Counted from the first letter of the stretch, positions 15,926-24,557 are shown. The stretch is DNA of 64,000 bases from Tsukamurella conjunctivitidis (GCF_007858475.1 NZ_VIGX01000002.1:310001-374000), one strand, 5' to 3'. Program-made: numbers and translations. The notes: a model not told the origin generated them from the sequence alone.

Positions 15926-17593
15926 TCAGCCGGCCTCGCCGATCGCGGGGCCGAGGATGTCGTCGGCGTCGACGATGCGGTAGGCGTAGCCCTGCTCGGC
16001 GAGGAATCGCTGGCGGTGGGCGGCGTAGTCGGCGTCGAGGGTGTCGCGCGAGACCACCGAGTAGAAGTGCGCCGTGCCACCGTCGTGCTTGGGGCGGAGC
16101 AGTCGGCCGAGGCGCTGCGCCTCCTCCTGTCGCGAGCCGAAGGTGCCCGAGACCTGCACGGCCACCGACGCTTCCGGGAGGTCGATGGAGAAGTTCGCGA
16201 CCTTGCTCACCACCAGCGTGGAGATCTCGCCCGCGCGGAACCGGTCGAACAGGGCTTCGCGCTCCTTGTTCTTCACCGACCCGGTGATGACGGGGGCGTC
16301 GAGCTCGCGGCCCAACTCCTCCAGTTGATCGAGGTAGGCGCCGATCACGAGCGTCGGGGCGCCCTTGTGCCGCTCCAGGATCGACTTCACGACGGCGATC
16401 TTGGTGTGCGCGGTGGAGCACATCTGGTACCGCTCGTCGGGCTCGGCCGTCGCGTACTGCATGCGCTGGTTCTCGGTGAGCGTGACCCGCACCTCGACGC
16501 AGTCGGCGGGCGCGATCCAGCCCTGCGCCTCGATGTCCTTCCACGGTGCGTCGTAACGCTTCGGGCCGATCAGCGAGAAGACGTCACCCTCGCGGCCGTC
16601 CTCGCGCACGAGGGTGGCGGTGAGTCCCAATCGCCTGCGGGACTGCAGGTCCGCCGTCATCCGGAAGACGGGCGCGGGCAGCAGGTGGACCTCGTCGTAG
16701 ATCATCAGGCCCCAGTCGCGCGAGTCGAAGAGGTCGAGGTTCTTGTACTCGCCCTTCGACTTCCGCGTGAGCACCTGGTAGGTGGCGATGGTGACCGGGC
16801 GGATCTCCTTCTTCTCGCCCGAGTACTCGCCGATCTCCTCCTCGGTGAGGGACGTGCGGGCCAGCAGCTCGCGCTTCCACTGCCGCCCCGCGACGGTGTT
16901 CGTCACCAGGATGAGCGTCGTGGCCTGCGCCCGCGCCATCGCCGCCGCGCCCACCATCGTCTTGCCCGCGCCGCAGGGGAGCACGACGACGCCGGAGCCG
17001 CCCAGCCAGAACGAGTCGGCCGCGACCTTCTGGTAGTCGCGCAGCTCCCACGGGTTCGATTCCGTGTCCAGCGTGATCGGGTGGGACTCGCCGTCGACGT
17101 AGCCGGCGAGGTCCTCCGCGGGCCAGCCCACCTTGAGCAGCAGCTGCTTGAGGTGGCCCCGCTCCGACGGGTGCACCACCACGGTGTCGTCATCGATGCG
17201 GGCGCCCACCATCGGGGCGATCTTCTTGTGCCGGAGCACCTCCTCCAGCACCGCCCGGTCGAGGCTCACCAGCGTGAGGCCGTGCGCGGGGTGCTTGACC
17301 AGCTGCAGCCGGCCGTAGCGGCTCATCGTGTCGACGACGTCCACCAGCAGCGGCTGCGGCACCGGGTAGCGCGAGTAGTTCACCAGAGCGTCGACCACCT
17401 GCTCCGCGTCGTGGCCCGCGGCCCGCGCGTTCCACAGCGCCAGCGGGGTCACGCGGTAGGTGTGCACGTGCTCGGGCGCACGCTCCAGCTCGGCGAAGGG
17501 CGCGATCGCGGCGCGCGCGGCGCCGGCCTGGTCGTGGTCGACCTCGAGGAGGAGCGTCTTGTCGGACTGGACGATGAGGGGTCCGTCGGTCAT
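15926..17593 (-). CDS. ercc3: DNA repair helicase XPB (Ercc3-like)
   Basis: A 555-residue superfamily 2 3'-5' DNA helicase, orthologous by pattern to M. tuberculosis Rv0861c. After an N-terminal damage-recognition region come motif I GAGKT (208-212), the Walker B DEVH (300-303), the XPB-specific RED motif (330-332, REDGRE) and motif VI QRLGRLLRPK. The ATG at 17593 directly follows the last codons of a YqeB-like gene (TAGATG), now only a remnant. Its usual partner lies at 22099-24276, separated by accessory genes. Confidence 0.95.
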   Translation of the reverse strand: MTDGPLIVQSDKTLLLEVDHDQAGAARAAIAPFAELERAPEHVHTYRVTPLALWNARAAGHDAEQVVDALVNYSRYPVPQPLLVDVVDTMSRYGRLQLVKHPAHGLTLVSLDRAVLEEVLRHKKIAPMVGARIDDDTVVVHPSERGHLKQLLLKVGWPAEDLAGYVDGESHPITLDTESNPWELRDYQKVAADSFWLGGSGVVVLPCGAGKTMVGAAAMARAQATTLILVTNTVAGRQWKRELLARTSLTEEEIGEYSGEKKEIRPVTIATYQVLTRKSKGEYKNLDLFDSRDWGLMIYDEVHLLPAPVFRMTADLQSRRRLGLTATLVREDGREGDVFSLIGPKRYDAPWKDIEAQGWIAPADCVEVRVTLTENQRMQYATAEPDERYQMCSTAHTKIAVVKSILERHKGAPTLVIGAYLDQLEELGRELDAPVITGSVKNKEREALFDRFRAGEISTLVVSKVANFSIDLPEASVAVQVSGTFGSRQEEAQRLGRLLRPKHDGGTAHFYSVVSRDTLDADYAAHRQRFLAEQGYAYRIVDADDILGPAIGEAG

Positions 17594-17638
17594 CTATCCA
17601 TTGTGCCGCGCCGGGCGGAACTCCTGCCCGTCGCCGCG
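17581..17638. repeat. Direct repeat, left copy (58 bp)
   Basis: Matches 18591-18648 at 55 of 58 positions, with 44 identical bases in a row (17584-17627). On the minus strand it holds the last codons of a YqeB-like gene (QEFRPARHNG, stop) followed at once by the XPB start. The two copies flank the acetyltransferase insert. Confidence 0.9.
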
Positions 17639-17721
17639 CGGGGCCGCAATCACGGGGCGGGCATCGACCATCTCGCGCGCCGTGTCGTTAGCGGGCGACA
17701 CGATCTGGTAGGCAAGCAGGT

Positions 17722-18255
17722 ATGCACGTCGCAGGGGACAGATGCATCGTCGCGAGTGGTGAGCGAGTGAGCTTGGGCTGGTTCTTGCCCGACGATTTTG
17801 CCGCTGTCCACGCTTTCGCTTCCGACCCGCGCGTGTGCGAGTTCATGACGTGGGGGCCGAACAGCTCCGCTGACACTCACCGCTTCCTCACCGAGCGGCT
17901 GACTCCCTCGGCGAATGACTACCAGCTCGCTGTGATCGTGCGGGGCGCGGTGATCGGTAGCGCAGCAGTGTGGGTGACGGACGCGCAGAACCAAGTAGGA
18001 GAGCTGGGCTACTCACTGTCTCCCGCTGCGTGGGGGAATGGCTATGCGACCGAGGTGGCGAGGCTTTTGATCGGGATCGGACGTGATCGCCTCGGGCTGG
18101 TCAGGATCGCGGCGACGTGCGATGTGGACAACCTGGCGTCGTCGAAGGTGTTGGACAAGGTCGGAATGGTCCGCGAGGGAACGCTCCGTTCCTTCAAGGT
18201 GGTGCGCGGTGAGCGTCGCGACCATCACGTGTACGCGATCATCACGCCGCAATAG
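17722..18255 (+). CDS. GNAT-family N-acetyltransferase (RimJ/RimL-like)
   Basis: A 177-residue acetyltransferase. Acetyl-CoA-binding motif A is recognisable in SPAAWGNGYATEVARLL, followed by LGLVRIAATCDVDNLASSKVLDKVGM, typical of the RimJ/RimL and ribosomal-protein acetyltransferase branch; the target may be a protein N-terminus or a small molecule. G+C and codon choice (more T-ending codons) are lower than in the flanking genes. It sits inside the segment bounded by 58-bp direct repeats, which suggests it was acquired. Confidence 0.85.
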   Translation: MHVAGDRCIVASGERVSLGWFLPDDFAAVHAFASDPRVCEFMTWGPNSSADTHRFLTERLTPSANDYQLAVIVRGAVIGSAAVWVTDAQNQVGELGYSLSPAAWGNGYATEVARLLIGIGRDRLGLVRIAATCDVDNLASSKVLDKVGMVREGTLRSFKVVRGERRDHHVYAIITPQ

Positions 18256-18296
18256 AGGCGGTATCCACACCGCGATTCGTTCCCTCGCGCCGGAGA

Positions 18297-18530
18297 TCAG
18301 TGCTTGCCTGTGGGCGGAGGTTCGTGGTCGCTGCTGCCGACGTGGTGAATGGATGACCGCGTGGTTCGCCACTCGTCTTCTTCGCCGAGCGTCCACTTGC
18401 GGAAGCCGGGGGTGAAGCCGCCCGACCACTCGCCGCGCTTCTGCCGGCGGCGTACGACGACCATGAGGATGATCGGAACGAACGTCACCGCGAACGCGAA
18501 GACGATGACAACTGCGGCTCCTGCATCCAT
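18297..18530 (-). CDS. Small membrane protein, 77 residues, unknown
   Basis: Starts MDAGAAVVIVFAFAVTFVPI: one transmembrane helix (about 5-27), then an Arg/Lys-rich stop-transfer stretch (VRRRQKRGE) and a hydrophilic tail facing the cytoplasm. ATG at 18530 is chosen because it opens the membrane helix; GTG at 18548 would add six residues. No family recognised. It shares the repeat-bounded insert with the acetyltransferase. Confidence 0.5.
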   Translation of the reverse strand: MDAGAAVVIVFAFAVTFVPIILMVVVRRRQKRGEWSGGFTPGFRKWTLGEEDEWRTTRSSIHHVGSSDHEPPPTGKH

Positions 18531-18542
18531 GTATTCAGTATG

Positions 18543-18564
18543 ACGCACCGCTGCTACGGTGCGT
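18543..18564. repeat. 8-bp perfect inverted repeat
   Basis: ACGCACCG (18543-18550), loop CTGCTA, CGGTGCGT (18557-18564). It lies just upstream of the small membrane protein gene and inside the insert, so it may be an operator or a hairpin that shields against read-through. No T-run follows, so a classic terminator is unlikely. Confidence 0.5.
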
Positions 18565-18590
18565 TCATGACGGACGAAGTCCCGGGCAGG

Positions 18591-18648
18591 GTTCGTCGGT
18601 CATCTATCCATTGTGCCGCGCCGGGCGGAACTCCTGCTCGTCACCGCG
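18591..18648. repeat. Direct repeat, right copy (58 bp)
   Basis: Second copy of 17581-17638, three mismatches. Here the repeat forms the true 3' end of the YqeB-like gene plus a 12-codon stub of XPB (MTDE, then a stop soon after). Confidence 0.9.
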
Positions 18649-19283
18649 GTCGCGGACCACGACGCCCGCCTCGCGCTGAGGCGCAGGCGCAGGTCGCGGG
18701 CGGTGGGTGCGCGCTTCTCCGCGCGGGCCACGGCCCGCTCACGCAGCAGCTCCGCGGCCTCGGGCGGCGCGTCGCCGCGGCCCTGGACGAACTGCACGTA
18801 GTCGGCCTCGTACGGGTCCGCGTCGCCGCGCCACGGGTAGGCGGCATCGGTGAGGGCCCGTGCGATCGCTGCCGTGGACACCCCGTCGGTGCCGGCGGCG
18901 GCGAGGAGGCGGCCCCGTCGGTCCAGGAACGTCAGCTCGCCGCCCCGACCGAGGAAGGCCTCGCCGATCTCGTCGCGCGCCATCCACCGGCGGTGCCCGC
19001 CCGCGGCGAGCTCCACGTGATCGTCGGCGACCGTCAGGGCCGCGACCTCGTGCTGCCACGCCGCGACCAGGATGATGCCGCCGATCAGGCCGGCCACGGT
19101 GAGCACCCCGGCGGCGACGCCGACCGGCAGCTGCGCGGCGATGCGCAAGGGGCCGGGCGAGCTGTCGAGGGTGCGCTCGAGCCACGCGACGAGGCCGCGC
19201 ACGAGGAGGCCGAGGACGGCCCCGAGTGCGGTGGTGGTGGTGACCGTCGCGAGCTGCAGGCCGCGACGCAGTCCGATGGTCAC
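18604..19283 (-). pseudogene. YqeB-family membrane protein with a 3' frameshift
   Basis: Membrane protein with two N-terminal helices (about 10-35 and 50-75) and a cytoplasmic PH-like half, matching the actinobacterial YqeB family (YPWRGDADPYEADYVQFVQG, RAVARAEKR). The frame that starts at GTG 19283 reads LRLRLS and then shifts into a run without family similarity. Moving frame near 18673 restores EAGVVVRDRGDEQEFRPARHNG, the expected family C-terminus, ending at TAG 18604-18606. One missing base (or two extra) explains it. Only about 22 residues are altered, so the product may still work. GTG overlaps the tetR stop by 4 bp. Confidence 0.75.
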
Positions 19284-19861
19284 TTCTCCTCCGGACGCAG
19301 GTAGGCGAGGGCGGCGCGGCGCACGTCGGGCCGGACGTCGCCGTCCGCGAGGTGCGCGCCGTCGGTGAGGGAGACGAGGAAGGCCGCGGCGTGGGCGGGG
19401 TCGAGGGCGGGGTCGAAGTCGCCGTCGGACTGGCCTCGGTCGATGATCTCGGCGAGCGCGGAACGGACCAGCCCGTCGGCGGTGGCGACGATTTCGGCGA
19501 GCGCCGGGTCGGCGGGCACCCGGCGGATGAGCTCGGCGGCGATGCCGGGCGCGACCGGGTCGACCGCGGACTCGGCGAGCGCGTCCACCACGAGCGCGAC
19601 GGCCGCGCGGGGATCGGGCTCGGCGAGCGCCCGCCGGCGTAGCTCGGTGTTGCGCTCGACGTCGGCGTCGAACAGGGCGCGGAAGAGGCCGGCCTTGTCG
19701 GTGAAGTAGTAGAAGACGGTGCCGGAGCTCACGCCGGCGCGGGCGGCGATGTCCGCGGCGCGGGCGCGCTCGAAACCGGCGGAGGAGAACTCCGCGGCCG
19801 CCGCGGCGAGGATCGCGGCGCGGCGGCGGGCGGTGAGGTCGGGGTCGACGGTGCGGGCCAT
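19280..19861 (-). CDS. TetR family transcriptional regulator
   Basis: A 193-residue regulator. The N-terminal HTH reads RAADIAARAGVSSGTVFYYFTDKAGLF (about 34-60); the rest is helical. It is the first gene of a two-gene unit with the YqeB-like gene (4-bp overlap). A 14-bp palindrome at 19880-19893 in front of it is the likely operator. Confidence 0.88.
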   Translation of the reverse strand: MARTVDPDLTARRRAAILAAAAAEFSSAGFERARAADIAARAGVSSGTVFYYFTDKAGLFRALFDADVERNTELRRRALAEPDPRAAVALVVDALAESAVDPVAPGIAAELIRRVPADPALAEIVATADGLVRSALAEIIDRGQSDGDFDPALDPAHAAAFLVSLTDGAHLADGDVRPDVRRAALAYLRPEEK

Positions 19862-19879
19862 GCCCCGAGCGTATCTATA

Positions 19880-19893
19880 ACTGATCGATCAGT
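19880..19893. promoter_or_regulatory. TetR operator palindrome
   Basis: ACTGATCGATCAGT is a perfect 14-bp palindrome 18 nt upstream of the tetR ATG and close to the 3' end of the DUF6069 gene. Its size and position fit autoregulation by the adjacent TetR. Confidence 0.65.
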
Positions 19894-19896
19894 CAA

Positions 19897-20316
19897 TTAA
19901 TTACCGGTCAGGCGACGGGCAAGGACGGGCACGACGATCGCCGCCGCGACGACGTGCGTGAGGATCAGGACGGCGGCGGAGGCGCCGTCGAACCCGAAGG
20001 TCAGGTCGGGCACGAAGGACAGGACCAGGAGCGCCGCGCACGTGCGGACGAAGGTGGACCGCGGGCGGCGGGCACGGCGCGCCATCGCCGCCGCGATCCC
20101 CACTGCGATCAGCGAGAAGGTCATCGTGAGCTGGGCGAAGCCGAGCAGGGGGATTCCGGCACCGTCGGGACCCGCGAAGGGGACCCCCGCGGCGGAGGCG
20201 ACCGCGGCGACGGCCGTGGTGGCGACCGACGCCGCGACGGCGGCGGCGAGCCCGTGCTTCCACACGGCCGGGCGGTCGGTGCGGGCGGGGGCGGTGGTCG
20301 TGGCGGTGGCGGTCAT
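19897..20316 (-). CDS. DUF6069 family membrane protein
   Basis: A 139-residue four-helix membrane protein (helices about 20-45, 60-80, 90-110 and 115-135) of unknown function. [30 protein letters not shown] matches the DUF6069 pattern common in actinobacteria. ATG at 20316 has GAGGAG upstream. It is divergent from the YciI gene. Confidence 0.7.
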   Translation of the reverse strand: MTATATTTAPARTDRPAVWKHGLAAAVAASVATTAVAAVASAAGVPFAGPDGAGIPLLGFAQLTMTFSLIAVGIAAAMARRARRPRSTFVRTCAALLVLSFVPDLTFGFDGASAAVLILTHVVAAAIVVPVLARRLTGN

Positions 20317-20448
20317 GGCGAGCTCCTCATCGGCGGTGACGCGCTCGGGGCGAGCGGGTCCTACCCACTCCACGAACGGCCGCCGCCGGTTTCGACATCG
20401 GCGCCGCAGGAGTTTCCGCGGGGCGCTGCGAAAGATCTCCCGGAGTGG

Positions 20449-20475
20449 TGTCGTATCCGTGTCGCCACGTTCGTA
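20449..20475 (+). promoter_or_regulatory. Candidate ECF sigma promoter of the YciI gene
   Basis: TGTCGT (20449-20454), 17-bp spacer, CGTA (20472-20475). This resembles the TGTCGA/CG-rich pattern described for ECF42-type sigma factors and would let the sigma factor at 20886 drive its own operon. Confidence 0.45.
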
Positions 20476-20526
20476 GTGAGGGTGAAGGGCGGCCACCCCG
20501 GCCCCCTCGATCGAGAGGAAACGACC

Positions 20527-20889
20527 ATGACGCACTACCTGCTCTCCGTGCACGGCCCCGTCGAGCGCGACGAGTTCGGCGACTACGGCACCAAGGAAGC
20601 GATGGAGGCGGCGTTCGAGGCCACCGGCGTCTTCAACGACCGGCTCAAGGCCGAGGGCTACTGGGTCTTCGCCGGCGGGCTCGCCGAGGGGACCACCGCC
20701 ACCGTCGTCGACGGGCGCGGCGACAAGCCGATCATCACCGACGGCCCGTACCTGGAGTCCAAGGAGCTGATCGGCGGCTTCTGGGTGATCGACGCCCCCG
20801 ACCTGGACGTGGCGCTGAAGCTCGCGGCCGACGGCTCGAAGGCGTGCGGCGGCGCCGTCGAGGTCCGCGCCTTCGACGGGCTGGCGTGA
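20527..20889 (+). CDS. YciI-family (DGPF) protein, partner of the ECF sigma gene
   Basis: A 120-residue protein of the YciI/DGPF family, which accompanies ECF42-type sigma factors. The signature is DGPYLESKELIGGFWVID, a DGPY variant of the usual DGPF. Its function is unproven; a role in sensing or in modulating the sigma factor is assumed for the family. GAGAGGAAACGACC precedes the ATG. The stop overlaps the sigma gene start by 4 bp. Confidence 0.82.
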   Translation: MTHYLLSVHGPVERDEFGDYGTKEAMEAAFEATGVFNDRLKAEGYWVFAGGLAEGTTATVVDGRGDKPIITDGPYLESKELIGGFWVIDAPDLDVALKLAADGSKACGGAVEVRAFDGLA

Positions 20890-22097
20890 CCGACCCCCGA
20901 GCCGCGCTCGACCGGGTCTTCCGCGAGGAGTACGGCCGGGTCGTCGCCTCGCTCGTCCGCCGCTTCGGCGACATCACGATCGCCGAGGACGCGGCGGGCG
21001 AGGCGATCCTCGCCGCCGCCGAGAAGTGGCCCGCATCCGGCATCCCGCCGAACCCCGGCGCCTGGCTCACCACCACTGCGGCTCATCGCGCGATCGACCG
21101 GATCCGGCGCGAGAACCAGCGCGACGCCAAGCACAGGGCGGCCGAGATGATCCACGACGACTCCGATCCCGAGCCCACCGGCGCCGTCGAGGACGACCGG
21201 CTGCGGCTGATCTTCACCTGCTGCCACCCGGCGCTCGCGCCCGAGGCGCGGGTCGCGCTCACGCTGCGCCTGCTGGGTGGGCTGACGGTGCCCGAGATCG
21301 CCCGCGCCTTCCTCGTCGCCGAGACCACGATGGGGCAGCGCATCACCCGCGCCAAGAAGAAGATCGCCGCCGCGCGCATCCCGTACCGGGTGCCCGATGC
21401 CGCGGACCTGCCCGACCGCGTCGACGCGGTGCTGACGGTGCTCTTCCTCGTCTTCAACGAGGGCTACCTGGCCAGCGGCGACGGTGCGCCGATCCGCTCG
21501 GAGCTGACGGGGGAGGCGATCCGGCTGACGCGCCTCGTCCGCGCGCTACTGCCCGACGATCCCGAGATCACCGGCCTGCTCGCCCTGATGCTGCTCACCG
21601 ACGCCCGTAGCGCGGCGCGGGTGCGGGGCGGCCAGCTGGTGCCGCTCGACGAGCAGGACCGCGCCGGCTGGGATCGCGCGGCGATCGCCGAGGGGCACCG
21701 TCTGGTCCGGGAGTGCCTCGCGGTGAACCGGCCCGGCCGGTACCAGATCCTGGCCGCGATCGGCGCCGTGCACACCGACGCGCCGAGCGCCGAGACCGTC
21801 GACTACGCGCAGGTGGTGGCGCTCTACGACCAGCTACTGATGATCGACGAGTCCCCGATCGTGCGACTCAACCGGGCGATCGCCGTCGCCGAGCTCGACG
21901 GGCCCGCGGTGGCACTGGCGCTGATCGACCCGCTGCCGCTGGACGGCTACCACCCCTGGCACGCCGTCCGGGCGCACCTGCTCCGGCGCCTCGGCCGCAC
22001 CGACGAGGCGAAGACCGAGTACGACGCCGCCCTCGCCGCGACGGACAACTCCGCCGAGCGCGCCTACCTCACCCGCAAGCGCGGCGAGCTGGTCTGA
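20886..22097 (+). CDS. RNA polymerase sigma factor, ECF42-like with long C-terminal extension
   Basis: A 403-residue sigma-70-family factor: region 2 at about 8-75 (DAAGEAILAA, WLTTTAAHRAIDRIRRENQR), region 4 at about 110-165 (LTVPEIARAFLVAETTMGQRITRAKKKI), then about 220 residues of helical, TPR-like extension (GEAIRLTRLVRALLPDDPEI, IVRLNRAIAVAELDG) that defines this group and is needed for activity in studied members. There is no anti-sigma gene; the YciI partner is co-transcribed instead. Confidence 0.88.
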   Translation: MTDPRAALDRVFREEYGRVVASLVRRFGDITIAEDAAGEAILAAAEKWPASGIPPNPGAWLTTTAAHRAIDRIRRENQRDAKHRAAEMIHDDSDPEPTGAVEDDRLRLIFTCCHPALAPEARVALTLRLLGGLTVPEIARAFLVAETTMGQRITRAKKKIAAARIPYRVPDAADLPDRVDAVLTVLFLVFNEGYLASGDGAPIRSELTGEAIRLTRLVRALLPDDPEITGLLALMLLTDARSAARVRGGQLVPLDEQDRAGWDRAAIAEGHRLVRECLAVNRPGRYQILAAIGAVHTDAPSAETVDYAQVVALYDQLLMIDESPIVRLNRAIAVAELDGPAVALALIDPLPLDGYHPWHAVRAHLLRRLGRTDEAKTEYDAALAATDNSAERAYLTRKRGELV

Positions 22098-22098
22098 A

Positions 22099-24276
22099 CT
22101 ATTCCACCGGCTCCGCGGTGGTCACGCGGTGCAGGGCGAACCGACGGGTGGCGTCACCGTCGAGGGCGGCGAGCTGCCCGTGCCGCACCGACTCGGGCAC
22201 CACGACGTGCCGCGTGAAGACCCCGTTCGCGTCCACGTAGCCCAACCGGACGGGGCGGCCCTCGCCGGCGGCGGACTGCAGCAGCGCCATCAGCTCCGGG
22301 CCGGACGCGCGCGGTCCCTCGTCCGACGGGGCGTCCTGCCGGCGGATCTGCACGGCCGCGTCGGCGAGCTGCTCGAGCGTCGGCTGCGCCGCCGGAGGAC
22401 GGGAACGCGGCGACGGCAGCCGGATCGCGGCCGGGCGCAGGTCGACGACGACGCCTCGCGAGTCCTCGGCGGCGGCGGTGAAGCCCGCGGCGTTCAGCCC
22501 CGCCACCAGGTCGGACAGCGGAACCTGGGCGATGAGCACCGTCGGGGCGACGACCCGCAGCGCGAGCGACTCGGCGGCGGGGGAGGCGAGGACCGCGGCG
22601 ACGAGGGCCGGATCGTCGGAGCGGAGGAAGGATCCGGCGACGCCGGCGCGCAGCGCCCCGTGCCGGCGCGCGACGTCGTCGACCAGGTAGGTCAGGCCCT
22701 GCGGCACCGGCGTCACCGAATGTGCGACGAAGAAGGCGTGCACCTCCGCGGACGTGCGGCCGGCGTCCAGCGCGCGGCGCACCGAGGCATCGGTCACGCG
22801 GTAGACGGCGGCGCCGCCCGCGGACTCGAGGTCGGCCACCAGGCCGACCGCCGCCGCGAAGTCGTGCGTCGTGGGGCCGGGGATGGTCAGCGTGAGGTCG
22901 GCCTGGAGGAGGAATTCCTCGACGGGCTTCGGCAGCGCGGCGGCCATCGCCTGCGCGGGATCGGTGGTGAGGGCGGCGCGTCCCGCCGAGGTCAGTGCGC
23001 CACCCGCGACGAGGCCGACGACCTGCGCCTGTTCCACGACGTCGGTGATCGCGTCCAGCGTGAGCCGCCGGTACCAGGACGGATGCGCGAACCGGGCCGC
23101 CGCGTGCAGTTCCGGCAACGCCGGGGCCGCACCCGGAGGCGCGAGGGCGAGGGCCTCCAGGACGGCCGCCCGGTCCTGCGGGGCGACGGTGCTGCGCGCC
23201 GCGCGATGCAGCGGGCCGACGATGCCCTCCTCACCCCGGGTGCCGATCAGCGCGGGCCGGCGCCGCAGCTCCAGCCAGGTGCGCGCCAGCAGCGCCCAGC
23301 GGTCGGCGGGCGCGGACCGCTGCCACTCGTCGACGGCCACCGTCGGCGCGAAGACGGAGTCCTCCTCGCCCTCGAGCTCGCCCTCCGCGAGCAGGCCCGC
23401 CGCGGCGAGCAGCTCGAGCAGCAGCGCGGCGCGCTCCTCGGTCAGCGCTGCCGCCTTGGCGACGCGGCGCAGCTCGCGGACGCCGATACCGCCCGCCTTG
23501 ACCCGCTGCGCCGGGACGGCGCCGAGCACGTCGAGCACGTCGTCGGCGTGGCGCAGCAGCTCCAGCGCCGCGACCGCACCGGCCCCGTCGGCGCCGGGCA
23601 CGGGCGGACCGTCGAGCACGGGTGGCTTGAGAGAACCGCCGAGCGGGAGCTCGCCGCGCAGGCGGGCGCGCACCTCCCAGGGCAGCTCGACGGTCTGGTG
23701 GTCGACGCGTGCGAGCAGGCCGGAGGCGAGCATGCGCTGCACCGGATGATCCGGGGAGGTGCCGGGACCCGCGGCGGCCGTGCGGCCCAGCGGCGAGCCC
23801 TCCGCGAGGCGGTCCAGCAGGGCGTGTTCGTCGGGACCGGCGGCGGCGAGCGCGGCGTCGATCGCGTCGAGATCGGGCGGGGCGGTCAGCTGATTCGCGC
23901 GCCACGGCAGGGCCTCGCGGGCCGCGGCGGGGGCGTGCAGGACGTCGTCGCCCCAGACGAGCGCGAGGGAGCGGAGCTTCTCGGCGGACGCGAGTACCTG
24001 CTTCTTCAACGCGCGACCGCGGAGGCGCCGGGCGAGGGCGTCGGGCTCCAGTGGCTCGGCGAGGAGCAACTCGAGGACGGCCAGGTCGGGCAGGGTGAGG
24101 CGCTCGGCGACGCGGCCCAGCGACGACGGGCTGTTGAGACGGCTGACAAGGACGCCGAAGCCGGCGGGGACGGGGGTCGCGACATCGCGCCGGGCGTCGA
24201 GCAGAGCCGCGATCTCGGCGTCGCTGCGGCTGCGCAGCCACGCCGCGGGCCCCGTCGACGACGTATTACTGCTCAC
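22099..24276 (-). CDS. Helicase-associated domain protein (XPB partner, Rv0862c-like)
   Basis: A 725-residue protein whose counterpart usually lies beside bacterial XPB. It has winged-helix-like and helicase-C-like segments but no Walker A, so it is probably a partner and not an ATPase itself. QADLTLTIPGPTTHDF and the YRVTDASVRRALDAGRTSAEVHAFF region match the conserved domain. GTG at 24276 is supported by TACGCT 6 nt upstream (leaderless). It is divergent from the molybdenum-cofactor cluster and separated from XPB by accessory genes. Confidence 0.8.
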   Translation of the reverse strand: MSSNTSSTGPAAWLRSRSDAEIAALLDARRDVATPVPAGFGVLVSRLNSPSSLGRVAERLTLPDLAVLELLLAEPLEPDALARRLRGRALKKQVLASAEKLRSLALVWGDDVLHAPAAAREALPWRANQLTAPPDLDAIDAALAAAGPDEHALLDRLAEGSPLGRTAAAGPGTSPDHPVQRMLASGLLARVDHQTVELPWEVRARLRGELPLGGSLKPPVLDGPPVPGADGAGAVAALELLRHADDVLDVLGAVPAQRVKAGGIGVRELRRVAKAAALTEERAALLLELLAAAGLLAEGELEGEEDSVFAPTVAVDEWQRSAPADRWALLARTWLELRRRPALIGTRGEEGIVGPLHRAARSTVAPQDRAAVLEALALAPPGAAPALPELHAAARFAHPSWYRRLTLDAITDVVEQAQVVGLVAGGALTSAGRAALTTDPAQAMAAALPKPVEEFLLQADLTLTIPGPTTHDFAAAVGLVADLESAGGAAVYRVTDASVRRALDAGRTSAEVHAFFVAHSVTPVPQGLTYLVDDVARRHGALRAGVAGSFLRSDDPALVAAVLASPAAESLALRVVAPTVLIAQVPLSDLVAGLNAAGFTAAAEDSRGVVVDLRPAAIRLPSPRSRPPAAQPTLEQLADAAVQIRRQDAPSDEGPRASGPELMALLQSAAGEGRPVRLGYVDANGVFTRHVVVPESVRHGQLAALDGDATRRFALHRVTTAEPVE

Positions 24277-24315
24277 CGATACAGCGTAGACACCGGGGCA
24301 TGTCAGAATAGCGGC

Positions 24316-24510
24316 GTGTCTGAGACCTCGAATGCGAAGAAGCCCGGCTACGTCGACAACGGCTGGCCGCAGGGCGCGGACGGCCACGCCGACCACGCGG
24401 TGAACGAGCTCGCGGCCCCGGTGGTCGGTGCGCTGTCGCCGTTCGGCGAGCTGGAGTTCCCGCAGGAGCACATCCCGTACGTGCATCCGTCGACCCGGGT
24501 CAACCGCTGA
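24316..24510 (+). CDS. Small conserved protein, 64 residues (Rv0863-like by position)
   Basis: A 64-residue acidic, Pro/Gly-rich protein ([20 protein letters not shown], ending [11 protein letters not shown]) of unknown function. In M. tuberculosis a similarly placed small gene (Rv0863) lies between the helicase-associated gene and moaC. GTG at 24316 lies 6 nt after CAGAAT. moaC follows 47 bp on, so it may be the first gene of the moa operon. Confidence 0.6.
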   Translation: MSETSNAKKPGYVDNGWPQGADGHADHAVNELAAPVVGALSPFGELEFPQEHIPYVHPSTRVNR

Positions 24511-24557
24511 CTCCGAGTCCGACACCCCGCGACCACGACGCGGCCACCCGGGGCGAC

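Noticed and set aside
18600-18603. TGA at 18600-18602 as the natural end of the YqeB-like gene
   Set aside because: The frame that reaches it loses the family C-terminus; the neighbouring frame ending at 18604 restores it.
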